The notes: a model not told the origin generated them from the sequence alone. A stretch of DNA of 64,000 nucleotides from Dactylorhiza incarnata (GCA_033032865.1 JAWHQI010000001.1:1944001-2008000); one strand, 5' to 3'; positions 44,385 to 55,917 are shown, counted from the stretch's first letter. Numbers and translations are program-made.

Positions 44385-45718
44385 TGAAAGTATCTAGTTG
44401 CGGCCTAAATCACCTAGAGGGGGGTGAATAGGTGGATTCTATGTCTTTACGCGGAATTAAGAATTATAACACAGAAAAGCACACAATAAAGCACAGCACA
44501 GACACAAGGATTTTATAGAGGTTCCCCGATGTGGGTACTCCTCTTTCCCGCCTCGCCTATCTAGCTCTTCGAGGCTAGATTCGGCTACTTCACCAAACTC
44601 AGATTAAGATAATCTTACACCTCGGAGTAAGAACTCCTACAACTCGGAGTGCACCACTCCTACAACTCGGAGTAAAAAACAACTCCTACAACTCAATCCT
44701 TAAACAAGGATCTACACAACACTCGGAAGCAAGCTTCCTACAAAGTTTATAAAATTGTTTATTACAACACAACGTAGATTTGAAACAATCTTCTTAAACT
44801 TCAGATGAAGTTTTTCTTCAGATCTTGAGAAATAGATTTCTTCTTCTTGACAAAGAATCTCAATACGTTTAGAGGAAGAACGAAGAAATCTTGAGCGATT
44901 CTTTACTGGATCTGAGATGCTTGAATCTGTAGAAGACGAATCACAAATCACAGCTTTGTCGGAGACGAAACTTGAGCGCGAGAGAGATCGGTCGAGACTT
45001 GCGATTCTTTCTGTTTGATTCGCGATTTTTGATTCGATTCAGATTGATTGGATTAGATTCTTGGCTAAACGGAAATACATCAGGAGTATTTATACGGTCT
45101 TCTACAACGGTCATATGCGCGAAGTACGGATCTAATTCCACGTGTACTGAACATAGGAGAAGCCCTAAGAAACGCGCATTCAAAAACGAACCGGAAGAAT
45201 TACTGCAGACCGATTCGGTTAAATGGTATAACCGAATGGCAATAACCGAATCGAATTCGGTTAAATGATATAACCGAATTGCAATAACCGAATTCGGTTA
45301 TTCTAATTCTTCAAGGAAATTCGAACTATGATTCACCGAATTCGATTATATCCATCCCAACTATATAATCGAATTCGACTATATGTTTCTAAATGATATA
45401 ACCGAATTTTACTTGGGAAAAATCCCTTTCTATGAAAAGTCCACCATCAGCTCCAGTCCTCCTTCTCTTGCACTTAGGAAATGAGGTACATCCCAATAGA
45501 GAGATCTCACATGAGCCAACACTTTGGTCTATACAATGAGGGATTACATTGCACAAGCCTGTGTTTGACGACTCATTGAAAACTGACATTGGTTTGTACC
45601 TAGAGTGGAATGACCTGTCACAACACAGCTAAAGTGCATAATCAAATACAATTACAATTCATCCTAGTTTGAAGGGGACTTCTTCAAATCAGGGCTATTG
45701 TGGATACAATACCCAACA
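44385..45718 (-). repeat. Sirevirus 5' LTR, full length
   Basis: This 1334-bp LTR includes the 44511-44766 segment lost from the other LTR, which carries several ACAACTCGGAGT-type repeats (44600-44690). ATTCGGTTAAAT / CCGAATTCGG words lie at 45215-45400. The minus-strand TATA-like CGTATAAATACTCC is near 45085-45100. Confidence 0.93.
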
Positions 45719-45723
45719 AATCT

Positions 45724-45914
45724 TAAGTTTGGTCATAACCTCCTAGCATTAGTGTGCATACTACTCATGCTTATGAGTGTAGTGTGCGCATGTTTCAGGC
45801 GCGAACAATAGATAATGACAAGGTGAGTGAAGGAATGATGCATGCATATATATACTTATAATAAGATTCAAAATAGGTGTAAAATCATAAAATACTTTAT
45901 CTTTAGAAGCTAAC
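45724..45914 (-). other. Leader region of the outer LTR element
   Basis: Non-coding DNA between the Sirevirus target duplication and the outer element's primer site. Nothing recognisable. Confidence 0.5.
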
Positions 45915-45931
45915 CTACCTCTGATACCAAC
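45915..45931 (-). promoter_or_regulatory. Primer-binding site of the outer LTR element
   Basis: On the minus strand the sequence reads GTTGGTATCAGAGGTAGG immediately after the LTR edge (...CGGGTCGTGATA). TGGTATCAGAG matches initiator-Met tRNA, giving minus orientation. Confidence 0.8.
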
Positions 45932-48047
45932 TATCACGACCCGTCTAAACAAAAGTCAGAGTGCGCTTCGGGCAGATCGTGATGCCACATGCATGGGCGG
46001 AAGGAAAAAACCATGTATGTTAGGCGGAAGCTGAGATACCGATAATTAGTTTTTAAATAATTACTTTAGAGTAAAATATATTGTTTTTATGCTGAAGCTT
46101 TAAAATATGATTGTGAGATTATTAGATGCCCATGTATTTTTAATAAAACTCATGATACAAATTCAGATACGGGTTTTTAAACAATGACAAATCTAGAGAA
46201 ATGAACATGCAAATCAAGTCAAATTCTTATACATATATTAATTAGCCTAGCAGTTGTCCATGATAACTGAGAAAATGGTTGATCGTAATTATTACATAAA
46301 AATAATATCTAGCAGTTAAATGAAATGAAACATAAGCATAGAACCTGTCACGACAAGAAGATAAACATCCAGAAGCTGGAGCTTGACGCAGATCAAGCTC
46401 AGGAAGCGGGCAGCGCAGTCACGAACACTAAGGCAAATTCCAAAACAAGAAGGAAAAGGCCTCAGAACATTGAAATGAATAGGAGCAAAGTAAAATAAAG
46501 TACGAGCAGGAGAGACAGAAATATTTTTGTACCAGTTTTCATGAAGCAAAGCTAACAAGACATGCAAGTAAATGAGTCAAGCAGAAATTTCTAGAATTAT
46601 TAGACTACTCTGGAGTAAAGCATAGATTCGATCACAATAATGACATAAGCCGGAACAAATGAAAGGTATGTGTGTCTTTAGTTGATGCACATGATTTATG
46701 ATTCAGAAGAATTCAAATTCAGATTCAAGACTTGCCGAAGATTCAGAGTTGTTGCCCGTGGTCTCTAAGGGGTTGCTCTTGCGAGCCCTCGCCCTTGAGC
46801 CCGTGAGTTTATGCTCGCTATGACCAGTCCTTTGTTCCTGTTAGGGATTCAAGAGGGAACCCAAGTCAAGAAGTTGCATCAATTAAACATCACCTTTTAT
46901 TGTTTCCTTACGTTATTAATGAATTAAATGATTCATAATTTGGTGATTTATAGCGTATCAAGATATGTTATTAATTAATAATTCAGATATACAAGAGTAG
47001 AATTTACAAACATGAAATGGGGGGATCAAGTCATGGAACAATAATTACACAAGTCTTAGAGTCAGGCAGACATAAGGAACAAGATTCGATAACATAGAAG
47101 AAACTAGATAGAGAGTTTTGAAACTTGCTGATTCAAGTATTCACGAGTGATAAGATTACAATGCATCATTTTCTAGGATACCAAGTATTCATTTAGATTA
47201 ATCCATTCCAAGACATGATTATCTTCTAAGTAAACATGTGTATGATTCGAACATTTTACATAAAACGCAATTTATTTATTTGCTAGCAAGAAACCTTAAC
47301 ATTTTGTCGTTATACCAATTAATGCTCATGCTTAAAAAGAACTACTCGTCTTCCAATTGTCCATCAAATGAGACGCAATTCATCGAAGTGGAAATCCAAT
47401 TAAAATCATCATTCACATTCACAACTCGTGTTATTCCAAATGCGTGAAACCTCAAACTACTAACAAGTCAATTTAGGCATTCCTGATCTAAGTTTATATG
47501 ACGAAATATGTATTCAAAAGTGAAGTCATAAAATTATAAGAATGGACGAAATAATTAAACTCAATGTTTGCAAGAGAGAGGGATCTCTACTTGCTTTAAG
47601 GTGCGACTGAAACTAACGGCGGCGGCTAAGCAGCTCAAGCAAAAACCAGAAACCCTATTTCGAACCTGTTCAAGAACGACGAAAGCGATATTGAAGAAAT
47701 TCACTACGCTAACATATACAATTATTTTACAAAATCTAAAGCACGAGATGGTTTAGGAATTACCTCCCTCAAATGTGAGGGGAGAGGAGATTACAACGCG
47801 GAAATGGAGACTTTTTGATACTTGGCTAGGAGAAACTCTAAATCGGAGAGGGCTTTGGAGAGTTCCCACCAATTAGGGCAACGAATGGCGTCGGGGAGCA
47901 CGAAAACCTAGAGATTGGACGATTATAAAATGTGCAAAAATTTGAAATGCAATTTATACGTGACTTGGAGCACAATTTGCAAAATAAATAAAGTAAAAAT
48001 CTGAAAAGAGGAGGGAAAAGCGAGATCTTTACCGAAGGAAGTCGAAT
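45932..48047 (-). repeat. Truncated 5' LTR of the outer non-autonomous LTR element
   Basis: It starts at the primer-site side with TATCACGACCCG, probably mutated from TGTCACGACCC. From 46555 it aligns with 13441-14928. Homology ends near 48047, where a tandem-duplicated sequence begins, so ~450 bp equivalent to 14929-15378 are missing. Confidence 0.75.
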
Positions 48048-48132
48048 CTGGAGAGCCCAGCAAAGGGCGATTTGGTTTTTTGGACTCTCCGGGAGTTCTA
48101 AAGCTCGGATTTAGGCGAATTTGGTAGCGTTG
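48048..48132. repeat. First copy of a ~430-bp tandem duplication (left piece)
   Basis: GGAGAGCCCAG... to GGCGATTTGGTTTTTTGGAC matches 49417-49512. The copy continues at 49084-49290 (TCAGTTATCTGAAATCAAGAG, GAGAGAGATTTCAGC) after removal of the TIR element, and matches 49500-49690 at roughly 75-80%. Confidence 0.75.
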
Positions 48133-48140
48133 GAAAACTA

Positions 48141-49083
48141 GAGCGATGTTAAATGCAGGCCGATTTTGGCTATATACAAGCCGCAGATATATGCAGGCCA
48201 AAAAATTATTCATGCCGGCCAAATTTCATATTTACATATCATATTCAAAAATCAAATTAATATTTTTCTAAATAAATCACCAAGCAAAATAGCATTCATA
48301 AAATAAGTAACTAAAATATCGTGCGTGCGAGGTTACGTTGAATGTCACTGTTTCGTCAGTAAATCTGGGAGTGCTATTGATGGAGTATCCCTAAAGGCGC
48401 TAACCGCACCCCATCCATGGGGGCGTGGTTATCCAAAGAACCCCCACTAGCGACGTAACTACCTGAAGTATAACCATCGCCGCCATCGCCACCATCGCCG
48501 ACGACGTCGCGATCGTCGCCATCGCCGAGCATTCATAAAATAAGTAGTTAAAATATCATGCGTGCGAGGTTACGTTGAATGTCACTGTTTCGTCAGTAAA
48601 TCTGGGAGAGCTATTGATGGAGTGTCCCTAAAGGTGCTAATCGCACCCCATCCACAGGGGTGTGGTTATCCAAATTAGGAACCCCGACTAGCGACGTAAC
48701 TACCCGAAGTATAATCATCGCCGCCATCGCCGACAACGTCGCGATCGTCGCCATCGCCGCCATCACCGACGACATCGCGATCGTCGCCATTGCCGCCGTC
48801 GCCATCGCCGTAGCAAATACCCATGAATAGATTTAGGCCAGTTGTAATTTAAAAACACATCGGACTCGGACAAACGAGTAAACTCCTTGGGGACACTGTT
48901 GCATGGAAGGAAAAACGCATAATACATGAAGTATTAAACTACTCGAATTATTTTTCCTGAACTTTTAAAAGGAAAATGATATCTTTTTTTTAAAAAACTG
49001 TTATCGGCCTGCGTTTAGCATCACTCTTTTTAAAAAACTATGGCCTGCCTATAGCCAAAACTGGTCTGTGTTTAACATCGCTC
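48141..49083. mobile_element. Non-autonomous TIR element with 8-bp target duplication
   Basis: The terminal inverted repeats start GAGCGATGTTAAA, are followed by GTTTTGGCTATA, and are imperfect over ~45 bp. The flanks carry GAAAACTA on both sides (48133-48140, 49084-49091). The empty site is seen in the tandem copy (GAAAACAATTATAAATAT near 49506). No coding capacity. An 8-bp duplication fits hAT or Mutator-like elements; the G-starting TIR favours the latter. Confidence 0.85.
48284..48815. repeat. Internal ~245-bp duplication with CATCGC microsatellite
   Basis: Inside the TIR element, 48284-48530 and 48532-48815 are direct repeats (GTGCGTGCGAGGTTACGTTG and onward), each ending in ATCGCCGCC-type runs with GACGTCGCGATCGTCGCC. 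Confidence 0.85.
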
Positions 49084-49416
49084 GAAAACTATTATAAATA
49101 CTGATCTATTGTAATGCTCAAATTGCTTCAAACCCTTTTCAGTTATCTGAAATCAAGAGAGATGGGAAGAGAAGGGGAGAGAGAGAGAGAAAGTGTCTGA
49201 ATGCTGCAAAAATTTGGGGGATGCTTCGAGAAAGTTTTGAGAGAGAGATTTCAGCTTTAGTCGGTGCTCAAGTACTGCCCAAGTACTATTTTTTAAGTCG
49301 AAGCCAGAATTCTTAAGAAGCGCCGACACGCATGGCTGCCACGTGAGACATGCATGGGACACATGACGACATGTGGCGCCTTCATAGGTGCATAGGTGAC
49401 ACGTAGCGACATATTT

Positions 49417-49690
49417 GCCCTCCGGAGAGACCAGTAAGTGGCGATTTGGTTTTTTGGACTTTCCGAGAGTTCTAGAGCTCGGATTTTGGCGATTTTGGCG
49501 GTGTTAGAAAACAATTATAAATATGGATCCAATGAAATGTTAAAATCACTTCAAATACTTTTCAGTTATCTAAAATCAAGAGAGGGGAGAGAGAAAGTAT
49601 CAGAATGCTGAGAAAATTTTTAAGAAAAGTTTCTAGAGAGAGATTTCAACCTTAGTTGATGTCGAAGTGCTGACCAAGTACATATACATA
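49417..49690. repeat. Second copy of the ~430-bp tandem duplication
   Basis: Matches 48048-48132 plus 49084-49290. It shows the uninterrupted target site of the TIR element. The intervening 49291-49416 is GC-richer and unassigned. Confidence 0.75.
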
Positions 49691-50031
49691 TAAAATAGAT
49701 AAAATATATGTTGATGTGACTATCTAGATTACTGCTTCTTTTGCATACTTTTTTGAAGTTGTGCATTGCATACATACATATATATTGTATTATTCTTTCA
49801 GGGTGTGGGAGATGGTCACTGACCAACTAAATATTTGTAAGTACCGACGAAGATATGAGCATCAGAGAGCAGTGAGAAACACTAGTAAGTATTATATATA
49901 TCAAATATAAGAGAAATATAATGCATGACTATGCACTTGTAAACGTTTGAGATATCAATAAAATATGTTGGTTTCCTGCTCTTCATCTGGGTAACAATAA
50001 AAAAATCTTGAATCACATTTACTATTCTCGC
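49691..50031. other. Unassigned DNA
   Basis: No gene, repeat or motif that I can support. Confidence 0.5.
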
Positions 50032-51119
50032 CAGGGGAGGAACTAGAAATTTTACTCAACCCGGGCACAATTTTAAAAAATAAAATAAATGCAATGCTTA
50101 AATAAATTTGCACTAGTATTGCCATGAATAAGAATGTATTAACCAAAAAATAGCTTACACACCGTTCAACAAGCCACTTTTCGTGGACACATATTTTGAA
50201 ATCGTGTGATGTTGGCGTCATTACTAATAGCGTCAACAACATCTTTCTCAGTATAAACTATCATGCAATCATTCATCCATTCATCTCTCATTCTGTTACA
50301 TAAATGATTTTTTATAATTTTCATTGCAGATACCATTCTTTCAACAGTGGAAATTGCAACGGAATTGATAATGATCTTGTTTTTTCAACTCCACTAATTT
50401 GTTTATAAGCCCACCAATTCCTCTACTATGAGAGAACGTGTCGATTGGTAAAGAGCGCATGTTAATAATATACATATCAAGTTATCCTTCAAGTAACTGT
50501 AATTCTATTTGTGTGAAATCAGAAGAAGAATACATTTCTGCAAGACGAATCAACTTCTGTTTATCAAATGAAGCAAATTGATCGCAAGAGTCAAGACTAG
50601 AAACATATAGTAGTAGTTCAATGTTCACTTCATTAAAACGATCATTTAACTCGTTCAAAGTCCAATCAAGCACTGTATTGAATATTTCAACACCAAAATG
50701 ATGATAATTTGTAATCTCTCTTTCATTGCGTCTTGATCTTCCTGCTTGAATATATTTTTCCTTCATATTAGGAACTTCTATATGTTGTTTTTGCTACAAA
50801 AAGATGATAATTCACTCATAAAGAAGTTCTATTCAAGATCATTATTTCTCAAATTAAACAGTAGTTATTTTGAAAAGCTTACAAAATTCATTGCATTAAC
50901 AATGTCTTGATCCTTTTTCTATAATGATTGTGATAACTCATGTGTCTTAGCTAAAATACTCTTTATTAAATGCATGAGAAATATAAAATTAAAAGTCAAG
51001 AGACTTTTAATTAAAATATTTGTCATTCCTCCTTGATTTCCATCTGCACCATCAACCTTAATAATTTCAAGTGCCTCAACAATAGATGAGAACATCAGAA
51101 TAAAATTTAACAATGTTTA
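50032..51119 (-). mobile_element. Truncated hAT element (zf-MYM/TTF type)
   Basis: CAGGGGAGGAACTAG at 50032 resembles terminal repeats of this hAT group and lies beyond the 3' end of a decayed transposase on the minus strand. The other end is missing; a TRIM begins at 51120. Confidence 0.65.
50185..51113 (-). pseudogene. hAT transposase relic (zf-MYM1/DUF4371-like)
   Basis: Fragments in order on the minus strand: EALEIIKVDGADGNQGG and FIFLMHLIKSILAKTHELSQ (51113-50919), then NYHHFGVEIFNTVLDWTLNE, VNIELLLYVSSL and FDKQKLIRLAEMY (50766-50482), then the dimerisation end VERMVSAMKIIKNHL and DEWMNDCMIVY near 50350-50250, finishing NMCPRKVAC near 50190. These match zinc finger MYM-type protein 1-like hAT transposases of plants. 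Stops and small gaps break the frame and the N-terminal half is absent. Confidence 0.75.
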
Positions 51120-51238
51120 TGTTGGGTCCAGCGTTCCTTCACTTGACCCATAACGCCTTTCCTACTTCCTTAAAGAAAAAGTAGCGCCCTTCCCATCAGT
51201 CCGGGCTTTTGGGATAGTTGGTTGCGCTTGATCCTACA
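51120..51238 (+). repeat. TRIM left LTR
   Basis: 119 bp, TG...CA ends, about 95% identical by eye to 51438-51555. Confidence 0.88.
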
Positions 51239-51437
51239 AGTGGTATCAGAGGAGGTTGCGGGTTCGAGGCCGTGGGGCGCTGATTAAATCCTGAAATTTC
51301 TCTACCTGTGTGGGTCCCGGTGGGTCAGGCGGTCGTGGCCATGTGAAAAGGCACCTCCGAGCCATGGGTGCGCCACCTCTGAGCCATGTGGAGCACCTCT
51401 GATCTTGCAGGTTGTGATGGACGCTGGGGGGGGGGGA

Positions 51438-51555
51438 TTGTTGGGTTCAGCGTTCCTTCACTTGACCCGTAGCGCCTTTCCTACTTCCTTAAAGAAAAAG
51501 TAGCCCCTTTCCCATCAGTCTGGGCTTGGGATAGTTGGTTGCGCTTGATCCTACA
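51438..51555 (+). repeat. TRIM right LTR
   Basis: 118 bp, preceded by a polypurine tract rich in G. Confidence 0.88.
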
Positions 51556-51760
51556 TCTTTGGTTGTGATGAAATCCCGGGAGATGAAAGAATGTGTAGCT
51601 CCGGTATTGAATAATGTTTTAGCAGGGTGGCCTTCTACCAAAAATAAACCTGGTAATATATATATATACTATGATCACAGGGCTTTTAAAGATATACAAC
51701 TAGGATACATATATGTCAAAACAAAAGCTACATGTCTCCTACCAGATAGCATCATCTAGG
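51556..51760 (-). pseudogene. Ty3-type aspartic protease fragment
   Basis: On the minus strand VEGHPAKTLFNTGATHSFIS is followed by RDFITT (core at 51570-51608), the active-site region of plant Ty3 proteases, which normally read DTGATHSFIS or similar. Asp is replaced by Asn, so the site is dead. The frame is cut by the TRIM at 51555. Upstream it continues as the gag relic beyond the CACTA element. Confidence 0.75.
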
Positions 51761-51929
51761 TATATTACCACTAATGCCGAAAATATATACCTATAACTAC
51801 GTCCGGTGCAGGTCCATGTTGGAGGTCTAGTGCGCACGCCTCAAATGGTGCTGCTCTGCCCTTCCTGGGTTGGTCCCTCCTTCCTATAGGTCATCCTCTG
51901 CTACCTCCTCATCCTCGCCCTCTCTATGC

Positions 51930-53560
51930 CACTACAACAAATTACACTTTTAGTAAGGACTAAAAACGTTACAAAAGGTAACTAATATCGTTACACAAAG
52001 TTTTTGTAACGAAATTTACTTTATATGACGATCGTTACCTAAGGCTCGACGCTAGAAGTTCTCGTAACGAATTTTTATTTGTCATTACAAATAATTTATT
52101 TGTGACAAACATTACTTCCTCACAATAAGATGAGTTATAGTAAAGAATATTTCGTTACAAATGTTTGACTTCTTCCGCACTAAAGAAATTATATTTATAT
52201 ATCAAATATATGAATATTTCGTTACAAATGTTTGATTTCTTCCTCACTAAAAAAATTATATTTATATAGCAAATATATTAAAATTAATTTATCATTATAA
52301 ATAATTATAATAAATATGACTCTGTTACAATAATTATTTCGTTACAACTGTTATATACTTTCGTTACCAAAAAAATTCATTTATATTTTTAAATTTTCAA
52401 TTCCTAATTTAGATGGGTACGCATAATTTTATTATAAATATGAATTATAATTTAAAGTATAATATAGTTTTATATTATGTAATAATATTTTATATTCATT
52501 CATAATTTGTAATTAAAATATTTAAAAATAGAAATCATTATAGGTTTAAAGAACTAATATTCTTTTCATATACAAAATTTGAATAAAGTATGGGAAGGAA
52601 AAAAATATGCCAAATTAATTAAAAATAAACACATTACAAATATTAAATTTGAAATACATGTAGTAGCTAGATAGAGTACAAGTTTCATCTCATCTATAAC
52701 CAAACAACATTACATAACAACAATAAGATCAAAATGTTTTACAAAACACATCAACTTCTACACTTTTCGACAGATGCATCTTCTTCCATCACTCTTCGTT
52801 CCAAGCTCCAACTCCCTAGAAATAAAAGAGAGCAATTATTAAAGGGGGCAGCAACACTTTAAAGGGGGCAATAAAATTTGAATTTAATAAAAAAATCTGC
52901 AAATAACCGCAATTGATTTTAAAGTATTAGATAAATGAGTAATGCTAGTCAAATTAAAGCAAAGAGAACATCAATTAAATGTTGATGGATAGATTAATAC
53001 AAATAAGTATCCCAAATAATATATTTGTCCATCAAATATTCACCAATAAGTGATATCAACTTGAAACAATAATTTGCATAAGCAATAAGCAGACTGGGAC
53101 TGATCGGTTGCTGAATTAAGTGGCTTCATAGTACTATGATTGTAATTTTGCACAAATTCTAGAATTCTTGGAAGGTGCCTACTGTAATGGAGGGTCTCCG
53201 GTGGACCTTGGGGCTGCTGTGGTAGGACTTTGGGCTAGTGGATAGGTTAAGGAGGGGAATTTCAGTGGCCTGGAGAGTAATCGCGTAGAGGGGTGGGCTG
53301 TAGCATGGAGGAGATTAGGTTAGGGAAGAGTTTCAAGTGTTGGAAGATCCTTTGAAGGGTTCTGGATAGAATATGGGAGGCCATTCTAGGCTTGGGATGG
53401 TTGGCTATGGGTTGGAAGGGGATAATTGGGTCTTGGAGATTGTCAGTTAGGAGTTTGGAGGGGAAAACAATTGGGTGAATTATACTAAAAGTAGCTATTA
53501 GTAACAAATTTTTTCTTCGTTATAATTTATTCCTTACTAAAAGTGTATTTTGTTATAGTG
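51930..53560. mobile_element. Non-autonomous CACTA (En/Spm) element
   Basis: The ends CACTACAACAAATTACAC and, inverted, CACTATAACAAAATACAC share ~30 bp including CTTTTAGTAAGGA. TTCGTTACAA-like words are repeated many times in the left 450 bp (51965-52380), as expected for subterminal transposase sites. No transposase gene. The flanking trinucleotides do not match clearly. It splits a Ty3 gag-protease relic. Confidence 0.85.
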
Positions 53561-54325
53561 GTTGCTCCCTGTATGACTCCTAAGCCTGGTCTACCTATAA
53601 CCTTAGGGCAAAAAGCTCTAATGTGCCTAGGCTGCTGGCAAAGGAAGCAATTCCCTGCAATGGGAACATCTTGTCGTGCAGCTGGTGCGGGCTGGGGTGC
53701 TGGAGCTGGTCGGTGTGCTGAAGCTAGTCGGTGTGCTAGGGCTGGAGGTGTATGTCAGGGCTGAGTTGGCTGCCTGTATTGCTGGTGGCGATGATACTGC
53801 CTCATGTCTCGGTCCTATCTTCGAGGGGCAATTTCTCTCTCTCGTCCCTGGGCCCGGGGGACCTCCACCTATCCTCTCTACTGCTGGGCCACCATCCGCG
53901 GGTCCATTTCTAACACGCCGGCATGTGTGGAAATCGTGTGGAAGGTTGACTGTGAAATCATGATCAAGGCCTGTCGTAGGTCATCACACAGCCCTCGGTA
54001 GAACTTGGCGGATCTATCTCTATCTGTGGTAGCCAATGTCCCCGCAAATAGGGCTAAGTGAATGAACTCGCGCTGATACTCTGGCACGGTCCTCTCCCCT
54101 TGTCGGATGAGGAGGAATCGCTCCTGGAGTGCGACTCAGTCGGCGTCTGAGATGAAGTGCTGTAGGAAGGCCTCAGAAAATTCGCCCCAGAGAATCGTGA
54201 TAAGTGGTCGCCCTCTGAATAAGGAGCAGCTAGCTGCTCTCCACCAGTCTCGAGTGTCGCCCTCCAATAACGTCACCACTAGGGATACTGCGACAAGGAG
54301 GGGGCACATCATGCCTGTTGGATCT
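53561..54325 (-). pseudogene. Ty3-type gag relic
   Basis: Minus-strand remnants include VPEYQREFIHLALFAGT and KFYRGLCDDLRQALI (54105-53920, retrotransposon gag capsid region), then a Pro/Ala-rich stretch and the zinc knuckle CFLCQQPRHIRAFC (about 53610-53655, with Arg where Gly is usual). Protease follows at 51556-51760 once the CACTA element is removed. The N-terminal part lies beyond copia-3 and out of view. Confidence 0.75.
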
Positions 54326-54332
54326 TGAGGCG
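54326..54332 (-). repeat. copia-3 3' LTR, outer fragment
   Basis: TGAGGCG is the outer edge of the copia-3 LTR, cut off from the rest (58900-60046) by the element at 54333-58899. The preceding GATCT (54321-54325) would be its target duplication; the partner is outside the window. Confidence 0.6.
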
Positions 54333-55917
54333 TGATGAGCGAAAAATTAAAGGTTTTTTTATATTATAAACAGAATAGGCAAGCGTACCTATCGTTTATA
54401 GCATAGGATATAGAAATATCAAGTGTCGTATTAGACTCGGGGCTGTCGAGTACTTTTACTTCGGGAAAACAAAATTATTATTTTATCGAATAATATTTAT
54501 TAGTGATAATTTGTAATTAAAATTAAAATAAAGAAATAAAGAAAAGAAAACAAATCTTGATCAAAGCGCACTTGAAATGAGAATCAAAAGAGATAAATTC
54601 TAATCCGCTCCTTGACCGTGGAGATTCTTGGACTATGAACGTACCTCTTTCGAGGACTATGCCCAACTAAGTTTAGGAAATATCAATTGAATTTTCATTA
54701 TATAATTGATAACCTAAGACTCGCTTTACGAGGTGAATCCCACTATTGGCTTTTACTCCAATCCGGAGGGTAACATCGTTCTCTTTCAAGGATTGCGTTC
54801 TACTTTTTTTTATCCTTGAGCGATCGATTCATACTCACGAGCTGGTTCGACTAACTAGAGTTTGAAAACAAATATCGCAATTCATAACCGAAATATGAAC
54901 ACGATACGTTATTATTCAAGAATAAATCGAAGGAGGAAAAGAGATATAAACAAATAAGAGAAAATTTCATCCAAGGTTTGCAAATTTCAAGATCCAAATA
55001 TTAATCTAATTGACATGAAAACAAAAGGAGTAAATGAATGGAAAAGACATTTTTATTAAAAGGAAATTGAATTACATAAGAATTGAAAACTTTGCATGAA
55101 ATGAAAAGTAAGACTACATTGCATACATTAAAATTACATAAAATTGAAATCTAAACTAATAAAGGAATTGAAAAGAACAATTCTGCCCCAAAAGGGGGCA
55201 GAAGGAAAGAAGTTTCGACCCAAGGAGGTTGGAAAAAGGGATGCCTTGAGATCTGGAAGAGCTACCTTTTTATAGGCAAAAATTGGGGTTACACGCCCTT
55301 GGTCACACCCGTGACCAAGGGCGTGTAATGGGCGTGATCGAAGCTGGAGCGGGAGAGGTGCGTTCTGGAGTTACTGCAGGCGTTACAAGCGCGTCACGCC
55401 CTTGGTCACGCCTGTGACCAAGTGCGTGTAATCTTCAAATAGCGCTGGCACGAGAAATCTTGGCGGGAAGGCGTGACTCGGGCGCGATCTGGATTGAGCG
55501 GGATTGGACACGGGCGTGACCCAAGGGTTACTTGGCAAAAATCACATTATGGCTTCAGGACACGGCCGGCTGAGCTGGAGGCAGGGTTCACGGGCGTGAC
55601 ATTGGAAGGTCACGAGCGTAACGCGGGCAGTCACAGGCTTGTACTTGGAATTCTTCTCAGAATGAGTCCAGGTTGGCGGCAACAGGTCTGCAAATAGTTT
55701 TATGTTGACACGCCCTTGGTCACGGGCGTGACTGAGGGCGTGTACTTGCATTTTTGGGCAAAAACTCTAGAAATCCTAGAAACATAAAACAAACTTAAGT
55801 TAGTGAACAATTATAAATAGAAATGATTATTTAGTTAAAATAGACATATTATTTATAAATTTATATTATTATTGGCCTAAATGCTATAATAATATTGTGC
55901 TAAAATACTACTCATCA
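54333..55917 (-). repeat. 3' LTR of the TGGCGCC-type element
   Basis: It contains palindromes built on ACACGCCCTTGGTCAC with its inverse (55291-55326, 55395-55430, 55708-55743) and many GGGCGTGA words (55290-55745). On the minus strand the LTR is preceded by TATGGGGGTATT, the probable polypurine tract (55918-55931). Confidence 0.9.

Larger units (their letters stand above)
34605..45718 (-). mobile_element. Sirevirus-type Ty1/copia retrotransposon, young
   Basis: The LTRs (34605-35682 and 44385-45718) have TGAAAG...CCAACA ends in plus orientation and are flanked by target duplication AATCT (34600-34604, 45719-45723). On the minus strand the order is LTR, primer site, gag, pol (protease, integrase, RT, RNase H), a third ORF, polypurine tract, LTR. 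An extra ORF after RNase H and a long gag with zinc knuckles are hallmarks of Sireviruses. By eye the aligned LTR parts differ at only about three positions in ~1078, so insertion was recent. A gag-pol junction in three frames may make this copy defective. Confidence 0.93.
51120..51555 (+). mobile_element. TRIM (miniature LTR retrotransposon)
   Basis: Direct repeats of 119 and 118 bp (51120-51238, 51438-51555) have TGTTGGG...CCTACA ends. A primer site (TGGTATCAGAGG, 51241-51252) follows the first and a G-rich polypurine tract (51425-51436) precedes the second. The internal region is ~200 bp and non-coding. The flanks GTTTA and TCTTT are not identical, so the target duplication is absent and the copy may be recombinant. 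Just after the primer site lies GGTTCGAGGCC, a perfect match to the Pol III B-box consensus. Confidence 0.85.

Noticed and set aside
44511..44766. The 256-bp LTR difference as a spliced intron
   Set aside because: On the element's strand the segment does not begin GT and end AG at any equivalent breakpoint, so an ordinary deletion is more likely.
51241..51300. tRNA gene next to the TRIM LTR
   Set aside because: A B-box and a tRNA-complementary primer site are present, but there is no cloverleaf or full A-box to B-box gene.
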